Assembly: GCA_022703625.1 (NCBI GenBank) | Contig: JAKLDH010000010.1 | Location: forward strand, 1 to 40,617 | Reading direction: 5' to 3' | DNA: 40,617 nucleotides | Source of the DNA: Cyanobacteriota bacterium | Lineage (GTDB): Bacteria; Cyanobacteriota; Vampirovibrionia; Gastranaerophilales; UBA9971 | In this document: one piece after another, positions 26,014 to 33,678 of the stretch | Numbering within the stretch: the first letter of the stretch is position 1 | How the letters are laid out: each line of letters begins with the position of its first letter | Notes under the pieces: model-generated | Databases searched by the model: none | What the model saw: only the letters and a program-made list of their open reading frames with translations | Told to the model about the DNA's origin: nothing | Made by a program: the position numbers and the translations under genes

Positions 26014-27831
26014 TTAGTTTATTACAACAGGAACAGTCATTAAACTGGTTGATTCGCCTGATGCGTTGAAAGATTTAACCTGATAGAAAAAAGAACCTTT
26101 CTGTTCAACCCAGTGAACAACATTTACCGCATTTTTATCTGCGGTTCCCACCTTTTCATAAGGTCCTGCAAGCGCAGTTGAAAAATAAATGTTAAATCCA
26201 TCTTCATTGAGAGATTTATCCATCCATTTTAAAAGCACTACAGGTTTTTGAGAGGTGCTTTTTGTTACAAAAGAGGTTAAATTAGACGGCGCATTCGGAG
26301 AAATACTTTTAACTTCTAATGATTTTATATTTGAAGCATTAATTGAGCCGTCAGCGTATTTAGCCACAACTTTATAGTAATAAGTTCCGGCTACAGGCGC
26401 AGTACCCATGTTTACCATAAGTTTAACCTGTCTTACTCCGCATAAAGCATCCATGCTGTTTACCACTTTAAAATTGTCTGTATTATTAATTGACTGGTAA
26501 ATATCAAATCCCGTTTCTGTTGTTGATCTATCCTGCCATTGAAGCGTTGCATATTTAACGCCGGTCGCCTGTTTAACGGCTAATCTTGCGCTATCAAGCA
26601 CAGGCGCTGTTGTACAGTCAACAGGAGGAATTACAGGCGGGTCTGTGGGTGGAACTACAGGTGGATCAACAGGAGCTGTTGTCCCGTCTGGCACATAAAC
26701 CGGCATTTTGCTTAAACTTATGGATTTACCGTAAATTGTAACATTATGCGCAGTACCTGTTGTCCAGGCGGCAGCTTTTTTTGAAGTTCCTTTTAAGTAT
26801 TCAAAAATATACTCATTTGCGGCTGAAGGTAATTTTTTTGAATAAGTCCAGCCGTTTAACTCGGTTCTAAGAGTTTTAATGGCATTGTAAGCAGGTTTTA
26901 TAGAATAATCGTTTCTTACAGTGCCAAAATTATGTTCCACGTTGTTTGGATCAGTCCCGTCATTTCTGAAATCATACACAATTGAAACAGGGATGTTTCT
27001 GTAATCATGCCAGACAAGCTGACGAACAAGGAATTCTGCCTGAGTTTGCTCATTACTTACGTTAGACCAGGCTGTACTAAACCCAAATTCTCCGCCTACT
27101 ATCGGAAGATCAGGCTTGCCGTACTGTTTAAGAATATCTCTAAGCGCGCTGTATAAATAATCAACGCTTCCATTTTCAGGAGCATCATTTTTATACGGGT
27201 GTACGCTTACGCCGTCAACGTAATTAAATAATCCCTGCGCCGCGCATTGTTTGAGATAGTCAAAAGTATTTGCTACAAAAGCAACTCCGGGAGCAACGAT
27301 AATTGCGTTAGGATCAGCCGTTCTCATTGCGGGAACTGCTGCTTTTACAAGATTCATGTAATTAGTGGCATTAGGTGTAGGTCTCCAGAAAATATCAAGG
27401 TTAGGTTCATTCCAAATTTCCCAAATTATTTTTTTGCCTTTGTAATGAGCTACAGTTGCTTTAGCAAAATTTGTGTAACCCTGAATTCCTGCTGTGGAGC
27501 TAATTCCATCCATAACTCCAGCCCCATAAAGACCATTGTTATAATCAAGAATCATGTAAGGCACAATTCCTCTTGAAATAAGCCCGTCAATAAGCTGGTC
27601 ATAAGCTGTCCAGTTGTACTGACCTTTTACGCGTTCAACAGCATCCCATTTAAGGTCAGTTCGCGCCATATTAAACCCTGCATTCTTTATCATGTCAAGG
27701 TCTTTAGCCGGCGCTCCGGTAAAATGAAAATTAACGCCTATTCCCTTTGGAATAGGATTAAGAGCATAGCTGGCATTCATTCCCAGCAATCCTACCGCAA
27801 TGATGCCCATTGCGAGTATAAACTTTTTCAT
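26014..27831 (-). CDS. Secreted glycoside hydrolase with Fn3-like domains
   Basis: 605 aa. Signal peptide MKKFILAMGIIAVGLLGMNA with cleavage after SYA. The catalytic (beta/alpha)8 domain, residues 25-375, is of the GH39/GH5 clan A type: ARTDLKWDAVER, acid/base Glu142 in IWEIWNEPN, HPY at 211-213 and nucleophile Glu248 in IVGGEFGFST. A Pro/Thr/Val linker (about 385-405, repeated PP units) leads to two fibronectin-III-like domains (ATLQWQDRSTTETGFDIYQS and VLLKWMDKSLNEDGFNIYFS). AGGAG precedes the ATG. It acts on an extracellular or surface polysaccharide; the nearest functional analogues include PslG-like and xylosidase-like enzymes, but the substrate cannot be told. Confidence 0.9.
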   Translation of the reverse strand: MKKFILAMGIIAVGLLGMNASYALNPIPKGIGVNFHFTGAPAKDLDMIKNAGFNMARTDLKWDAVERVKGQYNWTAYDQLIDGLISRGIVPYMILDYNNGLYGAGVMDGISSTAGIQGYTNFAKATVAHYKGKKIIWEIWNEPNLDIFWRPTPNATNYMNLVKAAVPAMRTADPNAIIVAPGVAFVANTFDYLKQCAAQGLFNYVDGVSVHPYKNDAPENGSVDYLYSALRDILKQYGKPDLPIVGGEFGFSTAWSNVSNEQTQAEFLVRQLVWHDYRNIPVSIVYDFRNDGTDPNNVEHNFGTVRNDYSIKPAYNAIKTLRTELNGWTYSKKLPSAANEYIFEYLKGTSKKAAAWTTGTAHNVTIYGKSISLSKMPVYVPDGTTAPVDPPVVPPTDPPVIPPVDCTTAPVLDSARLAVKQATGVKYATLQWQDRSTTETGFDIYQSINNTDNFKVVNSMDALCGVRQVKLMVNMGTAPVAGTYYYKVVAKYADGSINASNIKSLEVKSISPNAPSNLTSFVTKSTSQKPVVLLKWMDKSLNEDGFNIYFSTALAGPYEKVGTADKNAVNVVHWVEQKGSFFYQVKSFNASGESTSLMTVPVVIN

Positions 27832-28132
27832 ACTTCTCCTCTTCTTTCCAGTTACTTTTAAACATAAATAACTACTTTTAATTAGTACCCGAGTAAACTA
27901 ATCTTTGGTAGATTATGTTTATTTTGCATAATACAAACCAAAAAATCAAATCTTTAAAAAAACAATCACATGCCCTTGATTAAATGCATTGCTCTTAATT
28001 TTATTTGCAATCAAAATATATATTTAATAAATTAACCGGTATAAGGGAAAAAATGTTTGTGCATAAGGGATAACAGAAAAGATAAAGATTTATAAATTAT
28101 TTTTGGGCGCGCTAAAAATTCGAAATAAAAAC
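27832..28132. other. Intergenic region upstream of the hydrolase
   Basis: AT-rich leader and promoter region of the glycoside hydrolase. Nothing else was recognised. Confidence 0.4.
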
Positions 28133-28158
28133 CAAAAAAAAATCCCCTTACGGGGGAT
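28133..28158 (-). terminator. Rho-independent terminator (minus strand)
   Basis: On the minus strand the stem ATCCCC and GGGGAT is followed directly by eight or more T. It ends a transcript from the right: the 58-residue ORF or a separate small RNA. Confidence 0.8.
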
Positions 28159-28226
28159 ACACAACATACTAATGCAGCTTATGAGAGTTAGGAGGAAATT
28201 TATCAGATATATTTTTGCGAGTATAA
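28159..28226 (-). ncRNA. Possible small RNA with anti-Shine-Dalgarno segment
   Basis: Between the 58-residue ORF and the terminator lies a non-coding stretch that reads TTTCCTCCTAACTCTCAT on the minus strand; CCTCCT can pair with ribosome binding sites. A TATTATACT box lies upstream at about 28236-28228. An unpaired CU-rich element plus a terminator is a common small-RNA layout (compare cyanobacterial Yfr1), but it could equally be a 3' untranslated region. Confidence 0.3.
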
Positions 28227-28268
28227 TATTTTTGCTAGATTTTTTATTATTTTAAACACAGCTTATTT

Positions 28269-28445
28269 TTAGGAAACTTTTTTTGTAAAATTTATATGCG
28301 CTTTGTTTTCGTTTGAGAGCATTGTTATTTTTGCCCACATTTCGTCAGGATTTACCTTGACGTCATCGAAGTTTGTAGTTTGTATCTTGGAGTATTGCCT
28401 TACCAGTGCCTTATCTACCTTGTCTTTCGCTCCTATAAGATACAT
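28269..28445 (-). CDS. Small protein, 58 aa
   Basis: Starts MYLIGAKDKVDKALVRQYSK and continues through FDDVKVNPDEMWAKI to HINFTKKVS. AAGG lies eight bases before the ATG, preceded by a run of A-rich codons, and the terminator follows at 28133-28158. The composition is protein-like (balanced charged and hydrophobic residues) and there is no membrane segment. No family was recognised. It stands alone between the hydrolase and a block of repeats. Confidence 0.55.
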   Translation of the reverse strand: MYLIGAKDKVDKALVRQYSKIQTTNFDDVKVNPDEMWAKITMLSNENKAHINFTKKVS

Positions 28446-28863
28446 TGTTATTACCTTTTTACCTTTTCTTTTTTTGTTTCACCTTACTCTTATATAAAAA
28501 CAATTTATTTTGTATATATTCAAGGGCACATAAAAATTTAACATAAATTAACAATTGCCCAAAATGCTCTTAGAAAAGGCTTTGCGGACAAAGTTCTCAT
28601 CAAATCTTCTTCCCCTGTAAATCACAATATAAATAACTTGAATTGCTAATTAGTCGAAACGCTGAAATAGCTTAAGATTTTATTTTAATTTTTATGCAGC
28701 TCGCAGGCAAAGCCTGCGAGCTGCATGTCCTTAAACTGGCGTAGCGGCTGGCTTAGCCAGCCGCTACGCCAAATATAAAATTATTTATTTAGCAACTCAA
28801 GTTAAATAATGACAGATCATCACAATCTATCTTGAGCATAAATACATCTTCGGGTGGATTAAA
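28446..28863. other. Intergenic region with a B remnant and E2
   Basis: Contains a decayed piece of element B (about 28570-28618, with TCATCAAATCTTCTTCCCCT) and the complete element E2. No other gene was seen. Confidence 0.5.
28636..28802. mobile_element. MITE-like element E2 (167 bp)
   Basis: Ends ACTTGAATTGCTAA and TTAGCAACTCAAGT with TA outside both (28634-28635, 28803-28804). The hairpins are GCAGCTCGCAGGC / GCCTGCGAGCTGC, a compensatory change relative to E1 that keeps the stem, and GGCGTAGCGGCTGGC with its complement. Confidence 0.88.
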
Positions 28864-29001
28864 TTAATATATACATTTGCAATAATATTTATATAACGCT
28901 TCATTATCTTCTTCAATAGCTCTTGTCTCATAAGCGCCTGATCCTTTTAATAAAAAAAGGGTCTTTTTTTTATTCTTTATAGGGTTAGCGCTTTGACGCA
29001 T
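28864..29001 (-). CDS. Possible small ORF or gene remnant, 45 aa
   Basis: An open frame beginning MRQSANPIKNKKKTLFLLKG and ending EALYKYYCKCIY. The composition looks protein-like, but no Shine-Dalgarno is present and the first codons fall at the edge of repeat A3, so it may be the 3' remainder of a gene cut by the repeat. A hairpin with T-run on the plus strand at 28940-28970 lies in the same bases. Confidence 0.3.
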   Translation of the reverse strand: MRQSANPIKNKKKTLFLLKGSGAYETRAIEEDNEALYKYYCKCIY

Positions 29002-29112
29002 TAATTTTCAAGGTCATCCTGAGCGAAGCGAAACATCCCATGGCATAAATACAACAAGATTCTTCGGGCAAAGCCCTCAGAACGACGAAATTGCGCAATA
29101 TCAGAACGACAA
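29000..29112. repeat. Palindromic repeat A3
   Basis: TCATCCTGAGCGAAGCGAAA and GATTCTTCGGGCAAAGCCCT arms with the second CAGAACGAC unit to the right, as in A1 and A4. Terminal repeats are decayed. It ends five bases before the GGDEF protein stop codon and may terminate that gene. Confidence 0.8.
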
Positions 29113-29116
29113 ACCC

Positions 29117-30739
29117 TTAATCTTCTTCTTTTTGTAAAAGAAGGCACCCGTTTATATTATATTCAGCCACGCAATTTTTGCCCATTTTTTTAGCAAAATA
29201 CAACGCATCATCCGCGCTTTTAATAAGATTTTCTTTATTATCACCGTCGGTTGGAAACTCTGAAAGACCAATGCTTATTGTTGGCGTAACTTCTATATTA
29301 TCTTTTGTTTTAACAACAATTTCAGAAATCCTTTTTCTTAAACGCTCTGAAATTTTCTTTGCATGTTTCTTAAAAGTTTCCGGCAGAATAAGAGCAAATT
29401 CCTCGCCTCCATAACGGCAAGGCATATCAATTTTTCTTATGGTCGCTTTTATAACATCAGAAATTCTCTTAAGCATTTCATCGCCTATTTGATGCCCGTA
29501 TGTGTCATTTATCATTTTAAAATTGTCTATATCCATCATTAAAAGAGAAATTGAATGTTTATATCTTGCAGACCGTTTTATTTCCGAGTCAATTAAAAAG
29601 TCAAAATGTCTTCTTATATATAATTTAGTTAAACTGTCAGTAATCGCAAGCTCATAAAGCTGGGCATTGCTGATTGCAATTGCCGCCTGATTAGCCAAAG
29701 CTCCCATAAAATCAAGATCATCGTGATTAAAAAATTTACCTTCTTTTTTATTGGAAATATTTATTACTCCAATAGGCTCATCTTTGACTATTAAAGGCAA
29801 ACAAATCAAAGATTGCACTCTTGAAACTTCAGAAGGAATAAATCTTGGATCATTTTCTCCCAGATTTGTAATTATAGCCTTTCTGCTTGCAAAAGCTTCT
29901 CCGGCAATACCTTCTCCACTTTTAATTTTTGTGCATTCAACCTGACCGTCGTTAATTTTCTTTTCAAACTCTTTATCAGGCAATCCATGCACAACTTTTA
30001 CCACAAGCTCTTCTGTTGAAGGATCATAAAGCATTAGTGATCCTCTTTCCGCTCCCAGAGTTTGTATTGCTTTTGCCAAAATAATTTGAATCAGTTTTTT
30101 CAAGTCATCTATAAAATTCATTGCCTGACCAATATTATAAAGAATTGAAATATTATGAAGGGTTTTTTGTAAAAATATTAAATTTGTTTCTTTTTCTTTT
30201 AATTTTTTAAATTTATTTATAACAGGAGCAAAGAATTTTATTAAATTTTTTAAATAATTAAAATCCTCATTAGTAAAAGGTTCTCCGGATATTTTTTCTC
30301 CAAGAGAAATAATTGCAAGAACTTTATCTTTAAATATAAACGGTAAAAAGACGCAAGCCTCAAGTTCAAACAAATCATACGTTTCAATGAAAGACAAAAA
30401 CATTCTTTTTTTATTTTCATTGAAAAGACTTAGCGGAATACCTTCATTAAGCACATGCCAGATACCTTCATTTTCATTTTTAAATTCAAAAGAAAACGGG
30501 CATTCAATATTTTCATGAGCGATTATTCTGTAAAAACCTTCATTTTCGCAGAAAAAAGCAATATTTTTTAAATTCAAATTTTCCACAATAAACGAATTAA
30601 GCTGAATAGCTAGTGATTCAAGGTCAGACACAGCATTGGTTATACTTGTAAACTCAAAAAGTTTATTTATTCGCGCTAATTCGCTTTGAAGCTGCGCAAC
30701 CTGTGTTATTAGCTGATTATCGTGATTTACGCCTGACAT
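29117..30739 (-). CDS. GAF-GAF-GGDEF diguanylate cyclase
   Basis: 540 aa from the ATG at 30739; a TTG at 30754 is an alternative. N-terminal coiled region (QLITQVAQLQSELARINKLF), a divergent GAF domain (about 30-180), a classic GAF (about 205-370; ERGSLMLYDPSTEELVVKVV, GIAGEAFASRKAII, LICLPLIVKDEPIGVINISN), and a GGDEF domain with DSLTKLYIRRHFD, MDIDNFKMINDTYGH and active motif RYGGEEFALILPE. RKID five residues before GGEEF is the inhibitory c-di-GMP site, so product inhibition is expected. It makes c-di-GMP in response to a small ligand or redox signal. No EAL domain is present. A single-gene unit. Confidence 0.93.
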   Translation of the reverse strand: MSGVNHDNQLITQVAQLQSELARINKLFEFTSITNAVSDLESLAIQLNSFIVENLNLKNIAFFCENEGFYRIIAHENIECPFSFEFKNENEGIWHVLNEGIPLSLFNENKKRMFLSFIETYDLFELEACVFLPFIFKDKVLAIISLGEKISGEPFTNEDFNYLKNLIKFFAPVINKFKKLKEKETNLIFLQKTLHNISILYNIGQAMNFIDDLKKLIQIILAKAIQTLGAERGSLMLYDPSTEELVVKVVHGLPDKEFEKKINDGQVECTKIKSGEGIAGEAFASRKAIITNLGENDPRFIPSEVSRVQSLICLPLIVKDEPIGVINISNKKEGKFFNHDDLDFMGALANQAAIAISNAQLYELAITDSLTKLYIRRHFDFLIDSEIKRSARYKHSISLLMMDIDNFKMINDTYGHQIGDEMLKRISDVIKATIRKIDMPCRYGGEEFALILPETFKKHAKKISERLRKRISEIVVKTKDNIEVTPTISIGLSEFPTDGDNKENLIKSADDALYFAKKMGKNCVAEYNINGCLLLQKEED

Positions 30740-30863
30740 ATAATATTCTTTCAAAAAAATAATTTTTTACTAAATCAAAAGCTCTTTTAAGGATTTTATG
30801 AACTGATTTTATACTGATTATAATAAGTTTAATTTATAAAAAAGTCAAAATATAACAATTTAA

Positions 30864-31008
30864 TACCAAGTTGCAATCAATGTAGCATTAAATCTCCCTC
30901 CCCCTGCCCCCTCCCCAAGGGAGGGGAAGAAGAGTTGATAAGGGTTTTGCCGGCGTAGCCGGCAAAACCCTTATCAAAAAATAATACTCTTTTGATTGCA
31001 ACTTGGTA
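30864..31008. mobile_element. MITE-like element B3 (145 bp, inverted relative to B1)
   Basis: Ends TACCAAGTTGCAATCAA and TTGATTGCAACTTGGTA, perfect 17-bp inverted repeats with TA as the outer bases. Interior as in B1 but in reverse orientation. Best-preserved B copy. Confidence 0.88.
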
Positions 31009-31166
31009 TAAGAAAGGCTGTTTTTGTAAAGCCTTAATTAGCGGGCGTTTTGCCTTGGGCAAAACGCCCGCTATACCCTTACCCAGCCCGTGTCGCCCGC
31101 AGGGCGGCACGGGCTGTAGATATCAGCTTTTTAACAAATTAACTAAAACTTATTTTGATTGGTATA
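31009..31166. repeat. Repeat D3, intact
   Basis: Contains the right arm (GTTTTTGTAAAGCCTTAATT), hairpin GCGGGCGTTTTGCC / GGCAAAACGCCCGC, hairpin CAGCCCGTGTCGCCC / GGGCGGCACGGGCTG, and the left terminus TTATTTTGATTGGTATA. It is used as reference for the uninterrupted D sequence. Confidence 0.82.
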
Positions 31167-31170
31167 TAAT
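31160..31170 (+). promoter_or_regulatory. Extended -10 box for coaE inside the D3 end
   Basis: TGGTATATAAT, an extended -10, ends seven bases before the coaE ATG at 31177. There is no Shine-Dalgarno in between, so a leaderless mRNA is likely. The TGGTATA part is the terminus of repeat D3. Confidence 0.5.
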
Positions 31171-31176
31171 CATACA

Positions 31177-31767
31177 ATGATAAAAATTGCGATTACAGGT
31201 AATATAGCTTCAGGAAAATCTCTTGTTGAGGAATTTTTCCGACAGGAAGGCGCAGCTACTCTTGATGCAGATAAAATTGTACACGATCTTTTAAAAAATA
31301 ATCAGAATATAATTAAAAGCGTTTACGAGCTTTTTAACTCTTATGGCTTTGAGGTTAAAAATAAAAAAGGCTCAATTGACAGGCAAAAAGTCGGGCAAAT
31401 AGCGTTTTCTGACACAAAAAAACTTAAAGCCTTAGAAAAAATTATTCATCCCGAAGTTAAAAAAGTTATAGAAGAGTTTTTTCAGCTAAACAAGGAAAAA
31501 AAATTGGTTGTTATTTCTGTTCCATTGTTGTTTGAATCAGACATGGAAAATATGTTTGATTATGTTATTGCAGTTGTTGCCGATGAAAAAATAAGGCTTG
31601 AAAGATTAATTAATACAAGGAATCTTACACAAGAACAGGCTTTAAAAAGAATCCGGGCTCAAAATTTTGGAGAAGAACAACTTAAAAAAGCAGATTTTAT
31701 TATAGAAAACAATATTTCGACTCATGAACTAAAATTAGAAGTTAAAAAGATTATAAAAGCGTTATAA
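31177..31767 (+). CDS. coaE: Dephospho-CoA kinase
   Basis: Last step of coenzyme A synthesis: phosphorylates the 3'-hydroxyl of dephospho-CoA. 196 aa from the ATG at 31177 (a TTG at 31159 is part of the repeat end and is rejected). Walker A GNIASGKS at residues 8-15, DADKIVHDLL with the catalytic Asp near residue 32, IIHPEVKKVIEEF, VISVPLLFESDME (CoA-binding lid) and RNLTQEQALKRIRAQ. Length is normal. It is flanked by 28-bp direct copies of the D end (31139-31166 and 31769-31796). Confidence 0.95.
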   Translation: MIKIAITGNIASGKSLVEEFFRQEGAATLDADKIVHDLLKNNQNIIKSVYELFNSYGFEVKNKKGSIDRQKVGQIAFSDTKKLKALEKIIHPEVKKVIEEFFQLNKEKKLVVISVPLLFESDMENMFDYVIAVVADEKIRLERLINTRNLTQEQALKRIRAQNFGEEQLKKADFIIENNISTHELKLEVKKIIKAL

Positions 31768-31768
31768 A

Positions 31769-31796
31769 TTAACGAAAACTTATTTTGATTGCTATA
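31769..31796. repeat. Solo D terminus after coaE
   Basis: TTAACGAAAACTTATTTTGA then TTGCTATA: matches 31139-31166 at 26 of 28 positions in the same orientation. It begins directly after the coaE stop codon. Confidence 0.75.
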
Positions 31797-31926
31797 ACAA
31801 AAAAGATTAAACACTTGGGTTATATAAAAAATTTGTATATTAAACAAAAATAAAGCTTATTAAACATGAGATTGATTTTGTTTTGTAGATTAGACTTCAA
31901 ATTTTTTTTTAGATTGTGAGGAGAAT

Positions 31927-32052
31927 ATGAAGAGAAAAATATTAGCTGCATTTAAAACTGTTTTAAACAGTCATATTTATTTATCGTTGCCTATTTTTTT
32001 TATTTCTATTTTTAATGCTTTTTTTCTAATTTATATTTTTAAAACATTTTAA
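31927..32052 (+). CDS. Small single-pass membrane protein, 41 aa
   Basis: Starts MKRKILAAFKTVLNSHIYLS, followed by one strongly hydrophobic helix (LPIFFISIFNAFFLIYIF) and KTF. GAGGAGA lies five bases before the ATG, an excellent ribosome binding site. The basic N-terminus and hydrophobic C-terminus place it in the membrane with the N-terminus inside. Unknown function; similar in style to toxic or regulatory membrane peptides, but no antisense RNA could be shown. Confidence 0.6.
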   Translation: MKRKILAAFKTVLNSHIYLSLPIFFISIFNAFFLIYIFKTF

Positions 32053-32072
32053 AAACCTATAGGGCAACTTTA

Positions 32073-32165
32073 TATAGTGATCTGAAAAAGAAATCGGTAA
32101 TTTGCTAAAAAGCTTAAGGATTTACAAAAACTATCTTTTTTATTTGCCGGTGTTTTTAAAGGCGT
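32073..32165. repeat. D-type right-end inverted repeat
   Basis: Begins TATAGTGATCTGAAAAAGAA then ATCGG and ends with TACAAAAACTATCTTTTTTA. It contains the D outer terminus AGATCACTATA in inverse orientation and the D right arm, so it is a collapsed copy. Confidence 0.55.
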
Positions 32166-32166
32166 C

Positions 32167-33246
32167 CTATATTTTGTCTATACTTTTATTTAAGCCTCTG
32201 GATGCGCTAAGACCGGCGAATGACCCGATTCCCATTCCCAATAATGAAACTATAGCCGCAGAACCAGGCAGCATAATTGCGCCGGCAGCTCCGCCAAGAG
32301 CAATTCCCGCAGTTGAAAGAATTATGTATCCGCTTGATTTTAAAAATTGTTTAAATGTCGATTTTGATTTTTCTTTAAAATCATCTTCTTTTTGGATTGA
32401 TTTTACCATTGCAGGCATTTCAATAAGCGTTGTTGCCGCTAAACCAAAGACTGAAGTTCTCATACAAGAAGTGTTTATTAATCTCGCAAGCATATTTCCT
32501 TCAAATAATCTGGCGTTTATGATAACATCCGCCGGCATTCCCAATTCTTTAGACACATTTTTAACTTTTTCAGCGCCGGTTTTAAAAGTCTTTCTTATAA
32601 ATTCTCCGAATTTTGTATCATATAAAGTAACATCACTTTTTAATAAAAATTGATGTTTTCTGACAAATTTATCAAGCATAGTCCCTCTGAAAAAAGCAAA
32701 CGGGTATTGATAACCTTTTAATTTGCCTGATGCATTCTCAAACAAACCTTTAATTCCTCCAGCTTCTTTTAGGTTCATATTATTAGCTTTAAATTTTGAA
32801 TATATATTACAAAATTCTCTGCCTGCGCTTTTTATTTCTCTTAAATCGCCGGGGAAATTAAGTAAAGCAAGCGTTACCAGTCCGCTTGCTCTTTGTATAT
32901 TGTCGGTTTCCAATGAATCAGGCAGAGAATTTATTCTTCTTATCGGCGGAAGGGCTCCTAAAGCTCCTAATACGAGCTTTGAATTGTCATATTGTTTTTG
33001 AGTAATCTTACCAAAACGATTTACTCCTTGTTTTATTTTATGCAGATTGTTTAAAGTTTTTTTTGCTCTGTAAAAATCTTCTCTTACATCAAAATTCCAA
33101 TTTAACTGGCTTAGATTAACATTATTCACAGGTTTTCCAGTTTCTCCAAAAGCTGGCTTAATTGCATTAGTTTGATTTCCTGTATTTTTTTTATACAGAA
33201 AATCATCATCATAAATAGAATAATTATTTGTTAAATTTAAAGCCAT
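32167..33246 (-). CDS. Unknown protein with C-terminal glycine-zipper membrane hairpin, 359 aa
   Basis: Not recognised. Residues 1-60 are polar and Asn-rich. The middle is helical and basic (KKTLNNLHKIKQGVNRFGKI, IYSKFKANNMNLKEAGGIKG). The C-terminus (about 308-352) has two hydrophobic helices rich in small residues (GYIILSTAGIALGGAAGAIM and AAIVSLLGMGIGSFAGLSAS), a glycine-zipper hairpin typical of proteins that insert into membranes. No signal peptide. The Shine-Dalgarno AGGAAGG is 12 bases from the ATG. It is convergent with coaE and the 41-residue gene, and divergent from map. Likely lineage-specific. Confidence 0.75.
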   Translation of the reverse strand: MALNLTNNYSIYDDDFLYKKNTGNQTNAIKPAFGETGKPVNNVNLSQLNWNFDVREDFYRAKKTLNNLHKIKQGVNRFGKITQKQYDNSKLVLGALGALPPIRRINSLPDSLETDNIQRASGLVTLALLNFPGDLREIKSAGREFCNIYSKFKANNMNLKEAGGIKGLFENASGKLKGYQYPFAFFRGTMLDKFVRKHQFLLKSDVTLYDTKFGEFIRKTFKTGAEKVKNVSKELGMPADVIINARLFEGNMLARLINTSCMRTSVFGLAATTLIEMPAMVKSIQKEDDFKEKSKSTFKQFLKSSGYIILSTAGIALGGAAGAIMLPGSAAIVSLLGMGIGSFAGLSASRGLNKSIDKI

Positions 33247-33399
33247 TCAAAAAAAACCTTCCTTTGATATAAAAACAAATCAAAATTGAATTTTGCATTA
33301 AACGTTTGTTTTTTTACAAAAGGTTAATAATATAATAAAAGTCATTAATATGTTTACATTTAACGAGTTTTCCTCATTACCCGCAAGAAATTCATGTTA

Positions 33400-33423
33400 A
33401 TTAGTTTTGTCGTTTAGTATATT
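33400..33423. repeat. Left arm of 24-bp inverted repeat around map
   Basis: ATTAGTTTTGTCGTTTAGTA then TATT. It is the perfect reverse complement of 34476-34499. Element E3 starts six bases inside it. Confidence 0.85.
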
Positions 33424-33428
33424 ATTTA

Positions 33429-33596
33429 ACTCGAATTGCTAATTAGTCGAAACGCTGAAATAGCTTGAAATTTTATTTTAATTTTTTATACGGCTCGCAG
33501 GCAAAGCCTGCGAGCCGTATGCCCTTAAAAAGGCGTAGCGGCTGGCTTTGCCAGCCGCTACGCCAAATATAAAATTATTTATTTAGCAATTCAAGT
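33429..33596. mobile_element. MITE-like element E3 (168 bp)
   Basis: Ends ACTCGAATTGCTAA and TTAGCAATTCAAGT, TA outside both ends (33427-33428, 33597-33598). Hairpins ACGGCTCGCAGGC / GCCTGCGAGCCGT and GGCGTAGCGGCTGGC with its complement. Confidence 0.88.
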
Positions 33597-33678
33597 TATT
33601 TATACTTAAATGAATTTAGGTTATAGTATAGTCATATTTATTTTTTTTAAATAACTTCTGGAAATAGTAAGGCAAAAA

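Larger units (their letters stand above)
30740..31176. other. Intergenic region with elements B3 and D3
   Basis: It lies between the diverging GGDEF gene and coaE. It holds intact B3 directly joined to intact D3, and nothing gene-like. The D3 end forms the coaE promoter region. Confidence 0.5.
33247..33678. other. Intergenic region with inverted repeat arm and E3
   Basis: It holds the divergent promoters of the 359-residue gene and map, the left arm of a 24-bp inverted repeat (33400-33423) and element E3. No gene was seen. Confidence 0.5.

Noticed and set aside
28303-28497. 64-codon plus-strand frame
   Set aside because: Antisense to the better-supported 58-residue minus-strand ORF, and without a ribosome site.
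28940-28972. Plus-strand terminator-like hairpin with T-run
   Set aside because: No plus-strand gene precedes it, and the same bases are part of the minus-strand 45-residue frame.
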